Below are positions 23,616 through 33,053 of a stretch of DNA of 64,000 nt, piece by piece. Numbering within the stretch: the first letter of the stretch is position 1; each line of letters starts with the position of its first letter. Source of the DNA: Novosphingobium huizhouense. GTDB taxonomy: Bacteria > Pseudomonadota > Alphaproteobacteria > Sphingomonadales > Sphingomonadaceae. The translations under genes and the position numbers were made by a program. Where the stretch lies: the NCBI RefSeq assembly GCF_020179475.1, contig NZ_JAILXZ010000003.1, forward strand, positions 186,001 to 250,000, written 5' to 3'. The notes below the pieces were generated by a model, which was not told the DNA's origin, did no database searches, and was given only the letters and a program-made list of their open reading frames with translations.

Positions 23616-24842
23616 ATGACGGATTTCGGTGGAGCAGGCGCAGGGCCCGGACCCCTGCCCGGGACCAGCAGCGCGATGGCGGGCAAGAAGAGCCCCTGGG
23701 GCGACCCGGGCGCCGATGGCGAGGCCGCGGACGGCGAGGCTGCGAGCGGCGAGGCCGCGCCCGGGAGCGGGACGCCGGGCGGCGACCGGCCCGCTCCGCC
23801 GCCCGCCCAGGACGGCCAGCGCGGCGAAGGCCCGCGCAGCGAAGGCCCCCGCAATCCCTGGTTGCCGCCCGGTTCGGCCGAGCCGCGCAAGGGGCCGAGC
23901 ATCGAGGAACTGTTCCGCAAGCGCGCGCTCGGCGGCCTGACCGGCGGCGGCGCCGGCGGCCCCGCGTTCCGCCTGCCGCAGCGGCCCGACGGCAAGTCGT
24001 GGGTGCCGATCGGCATCGCCGCGTTCGTGCTGCTGTGGCTGGGCACCTCGATGGTCCATCGCATCGCCCCGCAGGAGCAGGGCGTGGTCACCACCTTCGG
24101 CTCCTATTCGCGCACGCTGCACCCCGGCATGGCGCTGACCCTGCCCTGGCCGGTGCAGACGGTGAACGTGAAGGACGTGACCTCGATCCGCCGGGAATCG
24201 ATCCCCGAGGGCGAAGGCGAGAAGCTGATGCTGACCGCCGACCAGAACCTCGTCGACCTGACCTACCTGGTCCGCTGGAACATCAAGGACCTCAAGCTCT
24301 ATTCCTTCCAGCTGGCCGAGCCCGACCAGACCGTGCGCGAAGTGGCCGAGGCGGCGATGCGCGCCTCGATCGCGGAAGTGACGCTGAACGATGCGATGGG
24401 TTCGGGCCGCGCCGCGATCGAGCAGAACGTGCGCGAGCGGATGCAGCGCGTGCTCGACGCCTATCGCTCGGGCGTGAAGATCCAGGGCGTGGAGATCAAG
24501 AAGACCGACCCGCCGGCCAAGGTGGTCGACGCCTTCAAGGAAGTGCTCGCCGCGCAGCAGGACGCGCAGAGCGAGGTCAACCGCGCCGAAGCCTGGGCGC
24601 AGCAGCTGACCGCGCGCGCGCAGGGCGAGGCGGCGGCCTTCGACAAGGTCTACGAGCAGTACAAGCTCGCGCCCGACGTCACCCGCCGGCGCATGTACTA
24701 CGAGACGATGGAGCGCGTGCTGAGCCAGACCGACAAGGTGATCGTCGAGACCCCGGGGGTGCAGTCGTACCTGCCGCTGCCCGAGATCAAGCGCCGTCCG
24801 AGCGACGAGCCCAGCGATGCCGCGAACGGGGGGGCGAACTGA
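23616..24842 (+). CDS. hflK: FtsH protease modulator HflK
   Basis: HflK forms, with HflC, a large membrane ring that encloses and modulates the FtsH protease. The 408-residue protein has an unusual first 120 residues that are almost only Gly, Ala, Pro, Asp and Glu (with an imperfect GEAADGEAASGEAA repeat). A transmembrane helix (about 132-150, IGIAAFVLLWLG) and the SPFH/band-7 domain follow (APQEQGVVTTFG, HPGMALTLPWPVQTVN), then a coiled-coil helical tail. The long N-terminus is cytoplasmic. The start ATG 23616 is the only reasonable one. The stop lies 1 bp before the hflC start. hflK-hflC-deg is a conserved order in alphaproteobacteria. Confidence 0.96.
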   Translation: MTDFGGAGAGPGPLPGTSSAMAGKKSPWGDPGADGEAADGEAASGEAAPGSGTPGGDRPAPPPAQDGQRGEGPRSEGPRNPWLPPGSAEPRKGPSIEELFRKRALGGLTGGGAGGPAFRLPQRPDGKSWVPIGIAAFVLLWLGTSMVHRIAPQEQGVVTTFGSYSRTLHPGMALTLPWPVQTVNVKDVTSIRRESIPEGEGEKLMLTADQNLVDLTYLVRWNIKDLKLYSFQLAEPDQTVREVAEAAMRASIAEVTLNDAMGSGRAAIEQNVRERMQRVLDAYRSGVKIQGVEIKKTDPPAKVVDAFKEVLAAQQDAQSEVNRAEAWAQQLTARAQGEAAAFDKVYEQYKLAPDVTRRRMYYETMERVLSQTDKVIVETPGVQSYLPLPEIKRRPSDEPSDAANGGAN

Positions 24843-24843
24843 C

Positions 24844-25695
24844 ATGGATGCGCTCGAACGCCTGTGGGCCGAGCAGAAGGCGGCGATCATCGCGGTGATC
24901 GTCGCGATCGTGGCGCTCGCCAGCACGCTGATCGTGGTGCCCGAGACCAAGCAGGCGGTGATCGTCCGGCTGGGCGAGCCGCAGCGGGTGATCAACCGCT
25001 TCCGCCCCAACGCCGACTTCGGCCAGACCGGAGCGGGCCTTTCGTGGCGCATCCCGTTCTTCGAGACGGTGGTATGGGTCGACAAGCGGGTGATGGACGT
25101 CGACATGGAGCGCCAGCAGGTGACCAGCGCCGACCAGCGCCGGCTGGAAGTGGACGCCTACGCCCGCTTTCGCGTGATCGACCCGGTCAAGATGTACGAG
25201 ACCGCCGGCACTGTCGATCGGGTCTCGGAGCAGCTCCAGCCGATCCTCAATTCGGTGCTGCGCCAGGAACTGGGCAAGCGCACCTTCGCCTCGCTGCTTA
25301 CCGCCGAACGCGGCCAGGCCATGGCCAACATCCGCAAGGGGCTCGACACCGAGGCGCGCGAATACGGCGCGCAGGTGATCGACGTTCGGATCAAGCGGGC
25401 CGACCTGCCCGACGGCGCGCCGCTCGAATCGGCGTTCACCCGGATGGCGACCGCGCGCCAGCAGGAAGCGGCGACGATCCGCGCGCAGGGCCAGAAGAAC
25501 GCGCAGATCATCCGCGCCCAGGCCGAGGCCGACGCTTCGCGCACTTATGCCGACAGCTTCGGCAAGGATCCGCAGTTCTACGATTTCTATCGCGCGATGC
25601 AGAGTTACGATACGACCTTCGCGCAGAAGGGTTCGAGCACCTCGATCGTGCTTTCGCCCGACAACGAATACCTGCGGCAATTCCGCGGAAAGTGA
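24844..25695 (+). CDS. hflC: FtsH protease modulator HflC
   Basis: The 283-residue partner of HflK. It begins MDALERLWAEQKAAI with a transmembrane segment at about 15-33, then the SPFH domain (ETKQAVIVRLGEPQRVIN, FFETVVWVDKRVMDVD, VDAYARFRVIDPVK) and a helical tail (ARQQEAATIRAQGQKNAQIIRAQAEADAS). The start at ATG 24844, directly after the hflK TGA, gives the family N-terminus. Membrane-bound, with the bulk of the protein in the periplasm. Stoichiometric assembly with HflK fits the tight spacing. The deg protease follows 122 bp downstream. Confidence 0.96.
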   Translation: MDALERLWAEQKAAIIAVIVAIVALASTLIVVPETKQAVIVRLGEPQRVINRFRPNADFGQTGAGLSWRIPFFETVVWVDKRVMDVDMERQQVTSADQRRLEVDAYARFRVIDPVKMYETAGTVDRVSEQLQPILNSVLRQELGKRTFASLLTAERGQAMANIRKGLDTEAREYGAQVIDVRIKRADLPDGAPLESAFTRMATARQQEAATIRAQGQKNAQIIRAQAEADASRTYADSFGKDPQFYDFYRAMQSYDTTFAQKGSSTSIVLSPDNEYLRQFRGK

Positions 25696-25817
25696 CGGAA
25701 CAGCGCCATTCAATCCTCGTTCATGCGACGAAGCGTTGATCGCGGACGGGGATCGGGAGCGGCATCCACGTGAGAGCGTGAGCCGCCAACGCATTCAGGA
25801 CAAGAGGAACGAGCCAC

Positions 25818-27359
25818 GTGCGATATGCTTACGGAGTGACAACGGCGCTGCTCCTTGCCGGCAGCGCGGCGACGCTGGTGACGGGCTTTCCGGCCGGCGC
25901 CCAGGTGGCGCAGAACGATTCCGCGCAGATGCAGAACGTGGTGCCCCGCGCGGGCGCGCCGGCAAGCTTCGCCGACCTGACGCAGCAGCTCCAGCCGGCG
26001 GTGGTCAACATCTCGACCCGCCAGCGGGTCAAGGTCCAGCCCAACAACCCCTTTGCCGGCACGCCGTTCGGCGACCTGTTCGGTGGCGGCCAGGGCGGAG
26101 CGCAGACGCGCGAGGCGCAGTCGCTAGGTTCGGGCTTCATCATCTCGGCCGACGGCTATGTCGTGACCAACAACCACGTGATCACCGCCGACGGCCAGGG
26201 CGAGGTCGAATCGATCACCGTCACCATGACCGACGGCACCGACTATCCCGCCAAGCTGATCGGCCGCGACGCGGCCTCGGACCTCGCGGTGCTCAAGATC
26301 GTCGGGACCAAGCCCTTCCCGTTCGTGAAGTTCGGCGATTCGCGCCACGCCCGCGTCGGCGACTGGGTGATCGCGATCGGCAATCCGTTCGGCCTCGGCG
26401 GCACGGTGACCAGCGGGATCATCTCGGCGGTCTATCGCAACACCGGCTCGGGCTCGGCCTATGACCGCTACCTGCAGACCGACGCGTCGATCAACCGGGG
26501 CAACTCGGGCGGGCCGATGTTCGACATGAACGGCAACGTCATCGGCATCAACAACGCGATCTTCTCGCCCACCGGCGGCAGCGTCGGCATCGGCTTCGCC
26601 ATCCCGGCAGAGATCGCCGCGCCGATCGTCGACAAGCTGCGCAGCGGCCAGGCGATCGAGCGCGGCTACCTCGGCGTGCGCATCCAGCAGCTGTCCGACG
26701 ACCTTGCCGCCTCGCTGGGCCTCGCCAAGAAGCGCGGCGAGTTCATCCAGTCGGTCGAACCCGGCCAGGGCGCGGCCAAGGCCGGCATCCAGGCGGGCGA
26801 CGTCGTGGTCTCGGTCGACGGCAGGGAGGTCACCCCCGACCAGACGCTGTCGTTCCTCGTCGCCAACACCGCGCCCGGCAAGCGCATCCCGATCGAGCTG
26901 ATCCGCAACGGCCAGCGCCTCACCGTCCAGGCGGTCGTCGGCAAGCGTCCGAGCGAGGAGGAGCTGGCGCAGAACCGGTTCGACCCGGATTCGCAGGACG
27001 ACGACGACGACAACGGCTTCGCCAAGCCCGGCGCCGACAAGCAGACCGCGGGCCCCGCGATCCAGCAGTCGCTCGGCATTGCCGCGATTCCCCTGACCGC
27101 GCAGATCGCGCGCCAGCTCGGCGCGGGCGAGGACACCAAGGGCGTGGTCATCACCGCGGTCGACACCTCGGCCGACGCGGCCGCCAAGGGCCTGCAGCGC
27201 GGCGACATCGTGCTTTCGGCCAACTACAAGGCGGTGGCGACGCTCTCCGACCTCGAGGCGGTGATCCGCCAGGCCAAGGCCGAGAACCGCGAGGCGGTGC
27301 TGCTGCGCATCCAGCGCCGCGGCCAGCCCGCGCTCTACGTGCCGATCCGCCTGCGCTGA
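25818..27359 (+). CDS. Periplasmic Do-type serine protease (DegP/HtrA family)
   Basis: A 513-residue HtrA protease with a signal peptide (MRYAYGVTTALLLAGSAATL...), a trypsin-like domain with catalytic His120 (TNNHV), Asp155 (ASDLAVLK) and Ser230 (GNSGGP), and two PDZ domains (about 290-370 and 415-505). The region between the PDZ domains is acidic (DDDDDN). It degrades or refolds damaged envelope proteins. The start is GTG 25818, with AAGAGG about 9 bases upstream. It follows hflKC as in related genomes, which groups envelope quality control. A bidirectional terminator lies 22 bp behind. DegP, DegQ and MucD-type names cannot be separated by eye. Confidence 0.95.
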   Translation: MRYAYGVTTALLLAGSAATLVTGFPAGAQVAQNDSAQMQNVVPRAGAPASFADLTQQLQPAVVNISTRQRVKVQPNNPFAGTPFGDLFGGGQGGAQTREAQSLGSGFIISADGYVVTNNHVITADGQGEVESITVTMTDGTDYPAKLIGRDAASDLAVLKIVGTKPFPFVKFGDSRHARVGDWVIAIGNPFGLGGTVTSGIISAVYRNTGSGSAYDRYLQTDASINRGNSGGPMFDMNGNVIGINNAIFSPTGGSVGIGFAIPAEIAAPIVDKLRSGQAIERGYLGVRIQQLSDDLAASLGLAKKRGEFIQSVEPGQGAAKAGIQAGDVVVSVDGREVTPDQTLSFLVANTAPGKRIPIELIRNGQRLTVQAVVGKRPSEEELAQNRFDPDSQDDDDDNGFAKPGADKQTAGPAIQQSLGIAAIPLTAQIARQLGAGEDTKGVVITAVDTSADAAAKGLQRGDIVLSANYKAVATLSDLEAVIRQAKAENREAVLLRIQRRGQPALYVPIRLR

Positions 27360-27381
27360 TCGCGCCGGCATCGCCGACAGA

Positions 27382-27417
27382 AAAAAGGCCGTCCCGGGAT
27401 GCCGGGGCGGCCTTTTT
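27382..27417. terminator. Bidirectional intrinsic terminator
   Basis: A long stem AAAAAGGCCGTCCCGG/CCGGGGCGGCCTTTTT with a 4-nt loop (one G-T pair) provides T runs on both strands. It sits between the convergent protease and symporter genes and can stop both. Confidence 0.93.
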
Positions 27418-27427
27418 CGTCGGCGGG

Positions 27428-28738
27428 TTATTGCCCCGAATCGAGGTTCAGTCCGCGGCGCCCCTGTTCGGGAGTGTCGAACGGCGGTTGCGCTTCGTCG
27501 GCGTCGGGATCGAGCGGCACCTGCAGCATGCCCTCCCACCGGGTGATGACCGATGTGGCGACGGCGTTGCCGACGACGTTGGTGGCGGTGCGGCCCATGT
27601 CGAGGAAGGTGTCTACGCCCAGCAGCAGCGCGATCCCTTCGAGCGGCAGGCCGAACTGGGTCAGCGTGGCGGCGATGACCACGAGGCTCGCGCGCGGCAC
27701 CCCGGCGATGCCCTTGCTCGTCACCATCAGCGTCAGCAGCATCGCGATCTGCTGGCCGACCGAGAGGTGGATGCCATAGGCCTGCGCGATGAACATCGTC
27801 GCGAAGCTGGTGTACATCATCGAGCCGTCGAGATTGAACGAGTAGCCCAGCGGCAGCACGAACCCGGAAATCCGGCGCGGCACGCCGAAGCGGTCCAGCT
27901 GCTCGAACAGCTTGGGCAGCGCCGATTCGGAGCTTGCGGTCGAGAAGGCAAGCAGCAGCGGCTCGCGGATGTAGCGCGCGAGCAGCAGGACGCGCTTGCC
28001 CAGGAACAGGCCGCCCATGCCCAGCAGCAGCACCCAGAGCAGCAGCAGGCCGAAGTAGAATTCCGAGACGAACACCCCGTAGGTGACGATGATCGACAGG
28101 CCCTTGGTCGCGACCACCGAGGCGAGCGCGCCGAACACCGCCAGGGGCGCGGCGCGCATCACGTAGTCGGTGATCGTCAGCATCAGCGTGGCGAGCGCAT
28201 CGGTACCGCGCAGCAGCGGCGCCCCCTTCTCGCCGATCGCCGAAAGCGCCACGCCGGCAAACAGCGAGAACACCAGGATCTGCAGCACGTTGTTCTTGGC
28301 CATCGCCTCGAACACGCTGGTCGGGAAGATCTCGAGCACGAAGTGACGCAGCGTGAAATCGGCGGTGGCGAGGTCGCCGACGGGGCTCGCCGGCGTGAAC
28401 TGCAGGCCGACGCCCGGCTGGAACAGGTTGACGAGGACCAGGCCGAGCCCGATCGAGATCAGGCTGGCGGTGATGAACCAGGCAAGCGCCCGCCCGCCGA
28501 TCCGGCCGAGCGCGGCGCTGTCGCCCATGCTGGCGATGCCGGTGACCAGAGTCGCCAGGATCAGCGGGGCGATGATCATCTTGATCAGGTGGAGGAACAC
28601 CTCGGGCAGCAGCTTGAGCGCATCGGCGATCGCGGCAAGCGTCGGGCTGTCGGCGGGATAGGCGCGGTTGAGCGCGAAGCCGGTCAGGATTCCGGCGATC
28701 ATGGCGATCACGATGTAAAGGGTAAGGCGTCGGCCCAA
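27428..28738 (-). CDS. Dicarboxylate/amino acid:cation symporter (SDF family)
   Basis: An inner-membrane carrier of the DAACS/SDF family (DctA, GltP, SstT relatives). The 436-residue protein shows the re-entrant loop serine motif AFSTASSESALP, the GYSFNLDGSMMY segment and VTSKGIAGVPRAS plus DTFLDMGRTATNVVGNAVAT, the classic substrate-site motifs. It takes up C4-dicarboxylates or acidic amino acids with protons or sodium. I place the start at TTG 28738, which has GGGGA about 9 bases upstream and puts the first helix (LYIVIAMIAGILTGF) at the N-terminus. The alternative ATG 28792 would add 18 basic residues and leave only 27 bp to the divergent gene. A terminator is shared with the protease. Confidence 0.93.
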   Translation of the reverse strand: MGRRLTLYIVIAMIAGILTGFALNRAYPADSPTLAAIADALKLLPEVFLHLIKMIIAPLILATLVTGIASMGDSAALGRIGGRALAWFITASLISIGLGLVLVNLFQPGVGLQFTPASPVGDLATADFTLRHFVLEIFPTSVFEAMAKNNVLQILVFSLFAGVALSAIGEKGAPLLRGTDALATLMLTITDYVMRAAPLAVFGALASVVATKGLSIIVTYGVFVSEFYFGLLLLWVLLLGMGGLFLGKRVLLLARYIREPLLLAFSTASSESALPKLFEQLDRFGVPRRISGFVLPLGYSFNLDGSMMYTSFATMFIAQAYGIHLSVGQQIAMLLTLMVTSKGIAGVPRASLVVIAATLTQFGLPLEGIALLLGVDTFLDMGRTATNVVGNAVATSVITRWEGMLQVPLDPDADEAQPPFDTPEQGRRGLNLDSGQ

Positions 28739-28819
28739 GGTCTGTCGTCCCCGCAAGATTGTTGCGCGGCAGACTAACCGCTGGCTAGGCATAGGGCAAA
28801 CGCGACAAGGGAGACGCCG

Positions 28820-29593
28820 GTGGAGAGGATCAGGATCGAACGCGAGGGCCGGGTCACCTGGATCCGCCTTGCCCGCCCGCAGGTGCTGAACGCGATCGAC
28901 GCGGACATGCACGACGAACTGGAAGCCGCGTTCAACGCGTTCGCCGCCGATCCCGAGCAGTGGGTCTGCGTGGTGACAGGCGAAGGCCGCGCGTTCTGCG
29001 CGGGGTCCGACCTCAAGTCGGTGGTCGCGAACGGGCATCGCGACTACCCGGCCCACGGCTATGCCGGGCTGATCGAGCGGTTCGACTGCGACAAGCCGAT
29101 CATCGCCATGGTCAACGGGCTGGCGCTGGGCGGCGGGTTCGAGGTGGCGCTCGCCTGCGACCTGATCATCGCCGCGACAAGCGCGCGGTTCGGCCTGCCC
29201 GAACCGCTGGTCGGCGCGGTCGCGCTGGGCGGCGGCGTCCATCGCCTCGCGCGACAGATCGGCCTGAAAAAGGCGATGGGCATGATCCTTTCTGCGCGGC
29301 AGGTCGACGCCGTCGAAGGCGAGCGGCTGGGCTTCGTCACGCAGGTGGTGCCCGATGCCGAGCTGGAAGCGACGACGCGGGGCTGGGTCGAGGCGATCCT
29401 CAAGGGCGCGCCGCTCTCGATCCGCGCGTCGAAGCAGGCGGTGATGCGCGGGCTGGACGAGCCGGGCGTGGCAGCGGCGATCGGGGCACAGGAGAGCTAT
29501 CCCGCCTTTGCCGCGTGGCGCCGCAGCGAGGACGCCCGCGAGGGCGCCCTGGCTTTTGCCGAAAAGCGCGCGCCGCAGTGGAAAGGGCGCTGA
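28820..29593 (+). CDS. Enoyl-CoA hydratase/isomerase family protein
   Basis: A 257-residue crotonase-fold enzyme. The oxyanion-hole segments RAFCAGSDLKS and LALGGGFEVALACDLIIAA and the conserved FGLPEPLVGAVALGGGVHRLAR are visible. Glutamates typical of true enoyl-CoA hydratases sit in the second region (LPEPLVG), so hydration of a 2-enoyl-CoA is likely, but isomerase or other crotonase reactions are possible. The start is GTG 28820, with AAGGGAG seven bases upstream. It stands alone, convergent with aroC (10 bp apart) and divergent from the symporter. No other beta-oxidation gene is near. Confidence 0.92.
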   Translation: MERIRIEREGRVTWIRLARPQVLNAIDADMHDELEAAFNAFAADPEQWVCVVTGEGRAFCAGSDLKSVVANGHRDYPAHGYAGLIERFDCDKPIIAMVNGLALGGGFEVALACDLIIAATSARFGLPEPLVGAVALGGGVHRLARQIGLKKAMGMILSARQVDAVEGERLGFVTQVVPDAELEATTRGWVEAILKGAPLSIRASKQAVMRGLDEPGVAAAIGAQESYPAFAAWRRSEDAREGALAFAEKRAPQWKGR

Positions 29594-29603
29594 CCCTCCG
29601 GCG

Positions 29604-30674
29604 CTAACGCCCGGTCTGGGCGCGGTGGAGCAGCTTCTGGTCGGCGAGGACCAGCGCCATCATCGCTTCGACCACGGGGACGCCGCGGATGCCGACGCAA
29701 GGATCGTGGCGGCCCTTGGTGAACAGCTCGGTCGCCTCGCCTTCGCGCGTAATCGTCGGCATCGGGGTGAGGATCGAACTGGTCGGCTTGAACGCCACGC
29801 GTACCACCACCGGCTGGCCGGTCGAAATGCCCCCCGCGATCCCGCCCGCGTGGTTGGCGAGGAATTCGGGCGCGCCTTCGCCCGGCCGCATCGGATCGGC
29901 GTTTCCTTCGCCGGTGTTGCGCGCGGCTTCGAAGCCGTCGCCGATCTCCACGCCCTTGACCGCGTTGATCCCCATCATCGCGTGGGCCAGTTCGGCATCG
30001 AGCTTGGCATAGAGCGGCGCACCCCAGCCGGCGGGCACCCCTTGCGCCACGCATTCGACCACCGCGCCCAGCGACGAGCCGGCCTTGCGCGCGTCGTCGA
30101 CCAGCTTTTCCCAGCGCTGCGCCGCCGCTGCATCGGGGCAGAAGAACGGGTTGTTGGCAATCTCGGCTTCGTCGAAGCGGGCATGGTCGATCCGGTCGCC
30201 ACCGATCTCGCTGACCCAGGCGGTGATCTTCACCTCCGGGATCACCAGCCGCGCGACGCCGCCCGCCGCCACCCGCGCCGCCGTCTCGCGCGCCGAGGAG
30301 CGCCCGCCGCCGCGATAGTCGCGAAAGCCGTACTTGGCGTCATAGGCATAGTCGGCATGGCCGGGGCGGTAGGCCTTGGCGACATCGCCATAGTCCTTCG
30401 AGCGCTGATCCAGGTTCTCGATCATCAGGCTGATCGGCGTGCCGGTGGTGCGCCCCTCGAACACGCCCGAGAGGATCTTCACCTGATCGGGTTCCTGCCG
30501 CTGCGTGGTGAAGCGCGACTGGCCGGGGCGGCGGGCATCGAGGAAGGGCTGGATCACCGCTTCGGAGATGGCGAGGCCCGGCGGGCAGCCGTCGACGACC
30601 GCGCCGAGCGCGGGGCCATGGCTTTCGCCCCAGGTGGTGAAGCGGAACACGTGTCCGAAGCTGTTCAGGCTCAT
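29604..30674 (-). CDS. aroC: Chorismate synthase
   Basis: AroC makes chorismate from 5-enolpyruvylshikimate 3-phosphate with reduced FMN, the last common step of aromatic biosynthesis. The 356-residue protein starts [20 protein letters not shown] with the signature GESHGPALG, followed by [43 protein letters not shown] and [11 protein letters not shown]. Start ATG 30674 gives the family N-terminus; the in-frame upstream codons are not conserved. Convergent with the enoyl-CoA hydratase gene and divergent from the small monooxygenase-like gene, so probably a single-gene transcript. Confidence 0.98.
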   Translation of the reverse strand: MSLNSFGHVFRFTTWGESHGPALGAVVDGCPPGLAISEAVIQPFLDARRPGQSRFTTQRQEPDQVKILSGVFEGRTTGTPISLMIENLDQRSKDYGDVAKAYRPGHADYAYDAKYGFRDYRGGGRSSARETAARVAAGGVARLVIPEVKITAWVSEIGGDRIDHARFDEAEIANNPFFCPDAAAAQRWEKLVDDARKAGSSLGAVVECVAQGVPAGWGAPLYAKLDAELAHAMMGINAVKGVEIGDGFEAARNTGEGNADPMRPGEGAPEFLANHAGGIAGGISTGQPVVVRVAFKPTSSILTPMPTITREGEATELFTKGRHDPCVGIRGVPVVEAMMALVLADQKLLHRAQTGR

Positions 30675-30747
30675 GGGGCACGGGCTTTGTCGCAAGCGCG
30701 CGCAAAAGTCCATTGCCCGGCCAACCCGGCGCGCTAGGACTTGGCCC

Positions 30748-31059
30748 ATGTACCTCGTCGTCTTCCGCAACCGCAAGCGCGCCGACCTAGACGCCGCCGC
30801 CTATGCCGCCGACGCGCAGGCGATGGAGGACCTCGCCCGCGCTCAGCCGGGGTTCCTCTCGTTCAAGAGCTACACGGCCGACGATGGCGAAGTGATCGCG
30901 CTGTCCGAATGGGCCGACGAGGCCGCGGCGCTCGGCTGGCGACGGCAGGCCGACCACGCCGCCGTGCAGGCGCGAGGCCGCGCCGAATACTACGAGAGCT
31001 ACACCCTGTTCGCCGGCACCCCCGCGCGCCACCACCACTTCGACAGGTCCGAACGATGA
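30748..31059 (+). CDS. Antibiotic biosynthesis monooxygenase (ABM) domain protein
   Basis: A 103-residue protein with the ferredoxin-like ABM fold: a beta strand at the start ([11 protein letters not shown]), [21 protein letters not shown] and [42 protein letters not shown], with the typical W and H residues. Family members oxidise small aromatics without a cofactor or bind heme; many are of unknown function. The ATG at 30748 is the first one. The stop overlaps the next gene (ATGA), so the two are coupled. Cytosolic. The histidine-rich tail (ARHHHFDRS) is a minor oddity. Confidence 0.88.
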   Translation: MYLVVFRNRKRADLDAAAYAADAQAMEDLARAQPGFLSFKSYTADDGEVIALSEWADEAAALGWRRQADHAAVQARGRAEYYESYTLFAGTPARHHHFDRSER

Positions 31060-31403
31060 GCGTTACCGTCTACGGCATTCCCAACTGCGACACCGTCAAG
31101 AAGGCGCGCACCTGGCTCGAAGGCCAAGGCATCGCCTACGCCTTCCACGACTATAAAAAGCAGGGCGCCGACCCTGAGCGCATCGCCGGCTGGATCGCGC
31201 AGGCGGGGCGCGAGCGGATCGTGAACAAGGCAGGGACCACCTACCGCAAGCTCGACGAGGCGCAGAAGGACGCGCTGGCCGGCGATGGCGCGGCGGCGGT
31301 GCTGGCGGCCAATGCCTCGGTCATCAAGCGGCCGATCGTCGAGCATCCGGGCGGGCTGCTGGTGGGGTTCAAGCCCGAGGAATGGGCCGCCGCGCTCGGC
31401 TGA
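31056..31403 (+). CDS. ArsC/Spx-family thioredoxin-fold reductase (YffB-like)
   Basis: A 115-residue protein: VTVYGIPNCDTVKKARTWLEGQGIAYAFHDYKKQG is the ArsC/YffB N-terminus with a single active-site cysteine in the CDTVKK motif, and VIKRPIVEHPGGLLVGFK is the conserved C-terminal cis-proline region. The CDTV form places it nearer to YffB than to arsenate reductases. Relatives use glutathione; the real substrate is not known. The start ATG 31056 overlaps the upstream stop. No arsenic-resistance genes are nearby, so I do not call it arsenate reductase. Cytosolic. Confidence 0.9.
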   Translation: MSVTVYGIPNCDTVKKARTWLEGQGIAYAFHDYKKQGADPERIAGWIAQAGRERIVNKAGTTYRKLDEAQKDALAGDGAAAVLAANASVIKRPIVEHPGGLLVGFKPEEWAAALG

Positions 31404-31448
31404 GCCGTTTACGCCGGCTTAACCATACCTCCGCGACAAGTGCGGGCG

Positions 31449-33023
31449 ATGAGCCAGCCCAGCGCCGCCCCCTTCCCTGCCGCCGCAAGCGCCCCGGATC
31501 GCGCGGGACGCTCGGATTTTCCGTTGTTGCCCGTACTTCAAAGCCGCTGGGCGATCGTCGCCTTCGTGCTGCTGGCAATGGCGCCGATGGCCTTCGTCAC
31601 CGCGCCGCCGCTGGTCGATGCGCCCGGCCACCTTGCCCGCTGGATCGTGCAGGTCGATCACGGCGCCTCGCCGGTGCTGCGCCAGTGGTACGATTTCCGC
31701 TGGGGCCTCGTCGCCAATCTCGGCTGCGATCTGCTCGCGCAAGCGCTGCTGCCGCTGATCGGGCCGGAGCCGGCGCTGCGGGTGATCGTCGCGCTGGCTT
31801 TGGGCACGCAGACGGCGGGCATCCTGCTGCTCTCGCGGGTGGTGCACCGAAAGTTCGTGCCGACGGCGCTGTTCGCGCTGCCCTTCGTCTATGCCTTCCC
31901 GTTCCAGTTCGGCTTCCTCAACTTCTGGCTGGGATCGGGCGCGGCGCTGGTCGCGCTGGCGGGGTGGATCCACCTCGGGCGCACCTTTCCCGCCTCGCGC
32001 CGCGCGCTGATCTTCGTGCCGGTGGGGCTGCTCCTGTGGATCTGCCATCTGGTGGCGCTGGCAGTGCTCGTCGTCGGCGCCTTCGCGCACGAAGTGGCGC
32101 AGCGGCACCGGGCGGGCGGTCCTGCCTGGCGCGTGCTGGCGGGCGCGGGCCTTGCGCTCTGGCCGCTCAGCTTCGGCCCGCTGGTCGGCGCGCTCTTCGC
32201 CCGCCACGCCAGGGTCGAGCCGTTCTCCTACCACCTCACCTTCGACAAGCTGATCTGGCCGGTGCAGGTGCTGCGCGACAGCTGGCAAGGCTGGGACATG
32301 GGCGCGGTGCTCGCCGCCGCAATCGCGATCTACCTGTTCTGGCGATCGGGCCGCATGGTGCGCGATCCCTCGCTCGCCCTGTTCGCCTGGGCGATGCTGG
32401 CGATCTACGTGCTGATCCCCGACATGATCTTCGAGGCGCAATACGCCGACATGCGGCTGGTGCCGCTGGTCTTCGTGCTGTTCCTCATTGCGGTGCGCCC
32501 GGCCGATAACGCCGGCCCCAAGCTCGTCGCCGCACTGACCGTGCTCGGCCTGCTGGTCGTCGGCGCGCGCTGGAGCGGGAACGCGGTTTCGATGATGCGG
32601 CATTCGGCGCAGTTCGAGCGGACCGTGGCGGTGCTCGACCGCCTGCCGCGCGGCAGCAACGTGGTGACGCTGGTGCCGCACCGCTGCGGCGGCGATCTCG
32701 ACTGGGACCGCAACCGCCGCGACCACATTTCGGGCTACGCGCTGATCCGCCGCGAATCATTCGACAGCCGGCAGTGGCAGGAGGCCGCGGGACAATTGCT
32801 GAGCGTCCACAATCCCGCCGCCGCGCCGTTCGATCGCGAAGCGCACGGGATGCTCTACGAGCAGCCTTGCGAAGGCTGGCCCGGTGTGCGCGAGGCGATG
32901 CGCACCATCGGCGCCGGGGTCGGCTGGGTCTGGCTGGTCGGCGTGGCGCCGGACTTCGCCGAACCCGGCTGGCGGCGCGTGGCGGCATCGGGCGATTCGG
33001 TGCTGCTGCGCCGGGCCCCCTAA
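31449..33023 (+). CDS. Polytopic membrane protein of unknown function
   Basis: A 524-residue protein with roughly 10 hydrophobic helices up to about residue 380, followed by a soluble domain of about 140 residues that contains VVTLVPHRCGGDLDWDRNRRDHISGY. The overall layout (many helices plus a C-terminal periplasmic-type domain) resembles lipid-linked-sugar glycosyltransferases of the GT-C group, but I see no convincing catalytic motif, so function is left open. ATG 31449 is used; an in-frame GTG 9 bp upstream is possible. It starts 45 bp after the ArsC-like gene on the same strand and could be transcribed with it. Confidence 0.8.
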   Translation: MSQPSAAPFPAAASAPDRAGRSDFPLLPVLQSRWAIVAFVLLAMAPMAFVTAPPLVDAPGHLARWIVQVDHGASPVLRQWYDFRWGLVANLGCDLLAQALLPLIGPEPALRVIVALALGTQTAGILLLSRVVHRKFVPTALFALPFVYAFPFQFGFLNFWLGSGAALVALAGWIHLGRTFPASRRALIFVPVGLLLWICHLVALAVLVVGAFAHEVAQRHRAGGPAWRVLAGAGLALWPLSFGPLVGALFARHARVEPFSYHLTFDKLIWPVQVLRDSWQGWDMGAVLAAAIAIYLFWRSGRMVRDPSLALFAWAMLAIYVLIPDMIFEAQYADMRLVPLVFVLFLIAVRPADNAGPKLVAALTVLGLLVVGARWSGNAVSMMRHSAQFERTVAVLDRLPRGSNVVTLVPHRCGGDLDWDRNRRDHISGYALIRRESFDSRQWQEAAGQLLSVHNPAAAPFDREAHGMLYEQPCEGWPGVREAMRTIGAGVGWVWLVGVAPDFAEPGWRRVAASGDSVLLRRAP

Positions 33024-33053
33024 AAGGGCGGGAACGGACACAAAAGGATACGC

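Noticed and set aside
31056..31403. Arsenate reductase
   Set aside because: The active-site context (CDTVKK) is that of YffB-like proteins and no ars genes are nearby.
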